The translations under genes were made by a program, and so were the position numbers. 64,000 bases of DNA, from contig JALHQA010000004.1 of assembly GCA_022842205.1 (NCBI GenBank), positions 238,501-302,500 of the forward strand, given 5' to 3'. The DNA is from Hyphomicrobiales bacterium. GTDB lineage: Bacteria > Pseudomonadota > Alphaproteobacteria > Rhizobiales > Methylopilaceae. A model generated the notes under the pieces. That model searched no databases. It worked only from the letters and a program-made list of their open reading frames with translations, and had not been told where the DNA came from. Of the stretch, positions 62,603 to 64,000 are shown in pieces (the stretch's first letter is position 1; each line of letters opens with the position of its first letter).

Positions 62603-63850
62603 CTTTTCCTTGGCCTGCGCCAATTCGGCTTTCAGCGCCTTCATGGCCTGGAAGTTCTTGGTCACATCGCGGATGACGGACGCCATGGCTTCGACCTTGC
62701 CGTCCTTGTCCTTCAGCAGGACGATCGTGAATTCGATGGAATTGCGCGATCCGTCTTTCTTAAGGCCCGGTACGGCGAGGAGGTCGCCGGCGCCATAGCG
62801 GCTTTGTCCGGACGCCACAGTCTGGTTGTAGCCTTCCCAATGGCGGCCCCGGAACTGCTCGGGAATGATGATGTCGAGCGACTGGCCGAGCGCTTCCTTC
62901 TCGGTGAAGCCGAAAATGCGTTCCGCGCCAGGATTCCACAGGATGATCGTGCCGTCGCGGTCGCTGGCGACGACCGCGTCCGATGCGCTGCCGATCAGCG
63001 CAAGGCCGATATCCGCGTCGGCGATCTCAGCTGAATCGCTCCGGCGATATTCCTTTGCGGCGGGCGGCGGCGCGACGGATGCGGGAGCCGGGATGTTCTC
63101 GTCCTCGAACAGATCCTCCACCGGACCGAAGAACTCGTAGTGGACGCGGTCGTGCGGCACGCCGGCCTTCAGAAGGCCGGGAACGAAGGCTCGCAGGAAC
63201 GGCAGGGGACCGCAGACAAAATAATCGGCCTCTTCCAGCGGCGTGTTCTCGCGCAGCCATTCCATCGTGAGATGGCCTTCGTGATTGAAGACATCTCCCG
63301 GCTCGGGCTTTGAATAGAATACCGTCGTGCGGAAATCTTTCTGATGGCGGGCGATTTCGGCGATGTGCTGGCGAAAGGCGTGAACCGCGCCATTGATCGC
63401 GCAATGTACATATTCAGCCTTCAGATCCGGATGGCGGTCGGCAATCGCTTCCGCCATTGCGACCATCGGCGTCTGGCCGACGCCGCCCGAGAGAAAGACG
63501 ACGGGCCGTTTCTGATCGTCAGGCAACACGAAGCTGCCGGACGGCGGCATGACCTTGATGGTCGTGCCGGGCCCGGCTTCGTCATGCAGCCAGCGCGAGA
63601 CGGTGCCCTGCGGCTCGCGTTTCACCGAGATGCGGTAATATTCGCCGTTCGCATCGCAGGAGATCGTGTAGTTGCGCTGGATCTCGCCTTTCCCGGTGAC
63701 GGGAAAGAGAAAGGTCAGATGCTGGCCGGGCCGGTGCCGCTGAATGGGTAATCCATCCGCCGGGCGTAAAATGAACGAGGTGATGATTGAACTTTCGGGC
63801 CGCTTCTCGGCGATCGTGAAAGGCCGCCAGCCGGTCCAGGTCTCGGTCAT
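62594..63850 (-). CDS. Hmp-type FAD/NAD reductase fused to a PAS domain
   Basis: 418 residues from ATG 63850 (MTETWTGWRPFTI). The FAD-binding part (about 1-100: RPGQHLTFLFPV, RNYTISC) and NAD-binding part (VVFLSGGVGQTPMVAM, YFVCGPLPFLRAFVPGL) match the reductase module of flavohaemoglobins, but the globin domain is missing. A linker joins a C-terminal PAS domain (DAVVASDRDGTIILWNPGAERIFGF ... SVIRDVTKNF). The combination is unusual. It may reduce a partner or sense redox state. NO-related function is suggested by an upstream NsrR-like palindrome and the FNR neighbour. Confidence 0.9.
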   Translation of the reverse strand: MTETWTGWRPFTIAEKRPESSIITSFILRPADGLPIQRHRPGQHLTFLFPVTGKGEIQRNYTISCDANGEYYRISVKREPQGTVSRWLHDEAGPGTTIKVMPPSGSFVLPDDQKRPVVFLSGGVGQTPMVAMAEAIADRHPDLKAEYVHCAINGAVHAFRQHIAEIARHQKDFRTTVFYSKPEPGDVFNHEGHLTMEWLRENTPLEEADYFVCGPLPFLRAFVPGLLKAGVPHDRVHYEFFGPVEDLFEDENIPAPASVAPPPAAKEYRRSDSAEIADADIGLALIGSASDAVVASDRDGTIILWNPGAERIFGFTEKEALGQSLDIIIPEQFRGRHWEGYNQTVASGQSRYGAGDLLAVPGLKKDGSRNSIEFTIVLLKDKDGKVEAMASVIRDVTKNFQAMKALKAELAQAKEKSV

Positions 63851-63903
63851 GCATCCCCTCGTTCCTTGGATATTTTCCAATTCGCGTCCTAGCACTCATA
63901 CGA

Positions 63904-63928
63904 AAAGATGCAAGTCATTTGCATAATT
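63904..63928. promoter_or_regulatory. NsrR-like palindrome upstream of the reductase-PAS gene
   Basis: ATGCAA-GTCAT-TTGCAT (63908-63924), with the left half extended to AAGATGCA, resembles one half of an NsrR site. It sits 58 nt upstream of the gene start. Speculative as an NO-responsive operator. Confidence 0.35.
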
Positions 63929-64000
63929 TATAGGCAGAAGCCGGCGCCACCGGTTTGACCGACGTCACCGGCAAACCGCCGGCGCCGGAAGTCTGGTTTC

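Noticed and set aside
1-64000. tRNA, rRNA, prophage or insertion sequence
   Set aside because: I saw no tRNA-like cloverleaf, rRNA segment, transposase or phage structural gene anywhere in the window.

Overview
The window is a high-GC chromosomal segment from an alphaproteobacterium of the order Hyphomicrobiales (Rhizobiales). It carries CtrA, ChpT and SciP (the alphaproteobacterial cell-cycle circuit), FlbD-type flagellar control, DUF1134/EipA and extensin-family envelope proteins, rhizobial dispersed palindromes, and an NrtABD/NasST nitrate system. Placement nearer Bradyrhizobium/Rhodoplanes-like genera is inference from gene content only. Many genes are coupled by ATGA or TGATG overlaps, and several use TTG or GTG starts.

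Layout. 0.3-13 kb: a minus-strand nitrate assimilation cluster. nasT and nasS lie upstream of a leader with a sigma-54-like promoter and an intrinsic terminator, followed by nrtA, nrtB, nrtD, an FAD oxidoreductase, nirA, a CysJ-like reductase, nasA and a small membrane protein. 13-18.5 kb: prfC, an extensin-family protein, a coiled-coil membrane protein, eipA-like DUF1134 and cysQ. 18.6-25.2 kb: chpT and cheA-cheW-cheY-cheB-cheR. 25.3-28.1 kb: ctrA divergent from fliI-fliJ across a spacer rich in GANTC sites. 28.1-31.8 kb: an accessory patch with dispersed palindromes, a cupin, a lower-GC DUF3883 nuclease-like gene and several tiny ORFs. 31.9-37.5 kb: flhA and a hybrid histidine kinase/KaiC-like pair. 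37.6-41.9 kb: an ars operon (arsR, LMW-type arsC, acr3, glutaredoxin-type arsC, arsH, MFS). 42-47.4 kb: LapA-like protein, ProX-like binding protein, L,D-transpeptidase, lipoprotein, SbmA/BacA and GGDEF-EAL. 47.4-51.5 kb: a Tat-exported acetamidase/formamidase divergent from an AraC regulator fused to a second amidase domain. 51.5-59.8 kb: fliF-fliG-fliH-fliN-flbD, sciP, fliK and flgD. 59.9-63.9 kb: mnmA, a methyltransferase, an FNR-type regulator, a 41-aa membrane protein behind a perfect FNR box, and an Hmp-reductase-like protein fused to a PAS domain.

How the parts connect. Motility and cell-cycle genes form one regulatory unit. flhA and fliF each have the same composite upstream element: an FlbD-type (ftr) palindrome, exactly 7 nt, then a CtrA box. 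fliK has an ftr palindrome plus a sigma-54-type promoter. This matches the Caulobacter class II/class III logic, and the flbD, ctrA, chpT and sciP genes themselves lie in the same window. The most unusual single object is the 775-aa AraC-amidase fusion, which faces its own single-domain amidase homologue across an intergenic region with a 22-bp-phased direct repeat.
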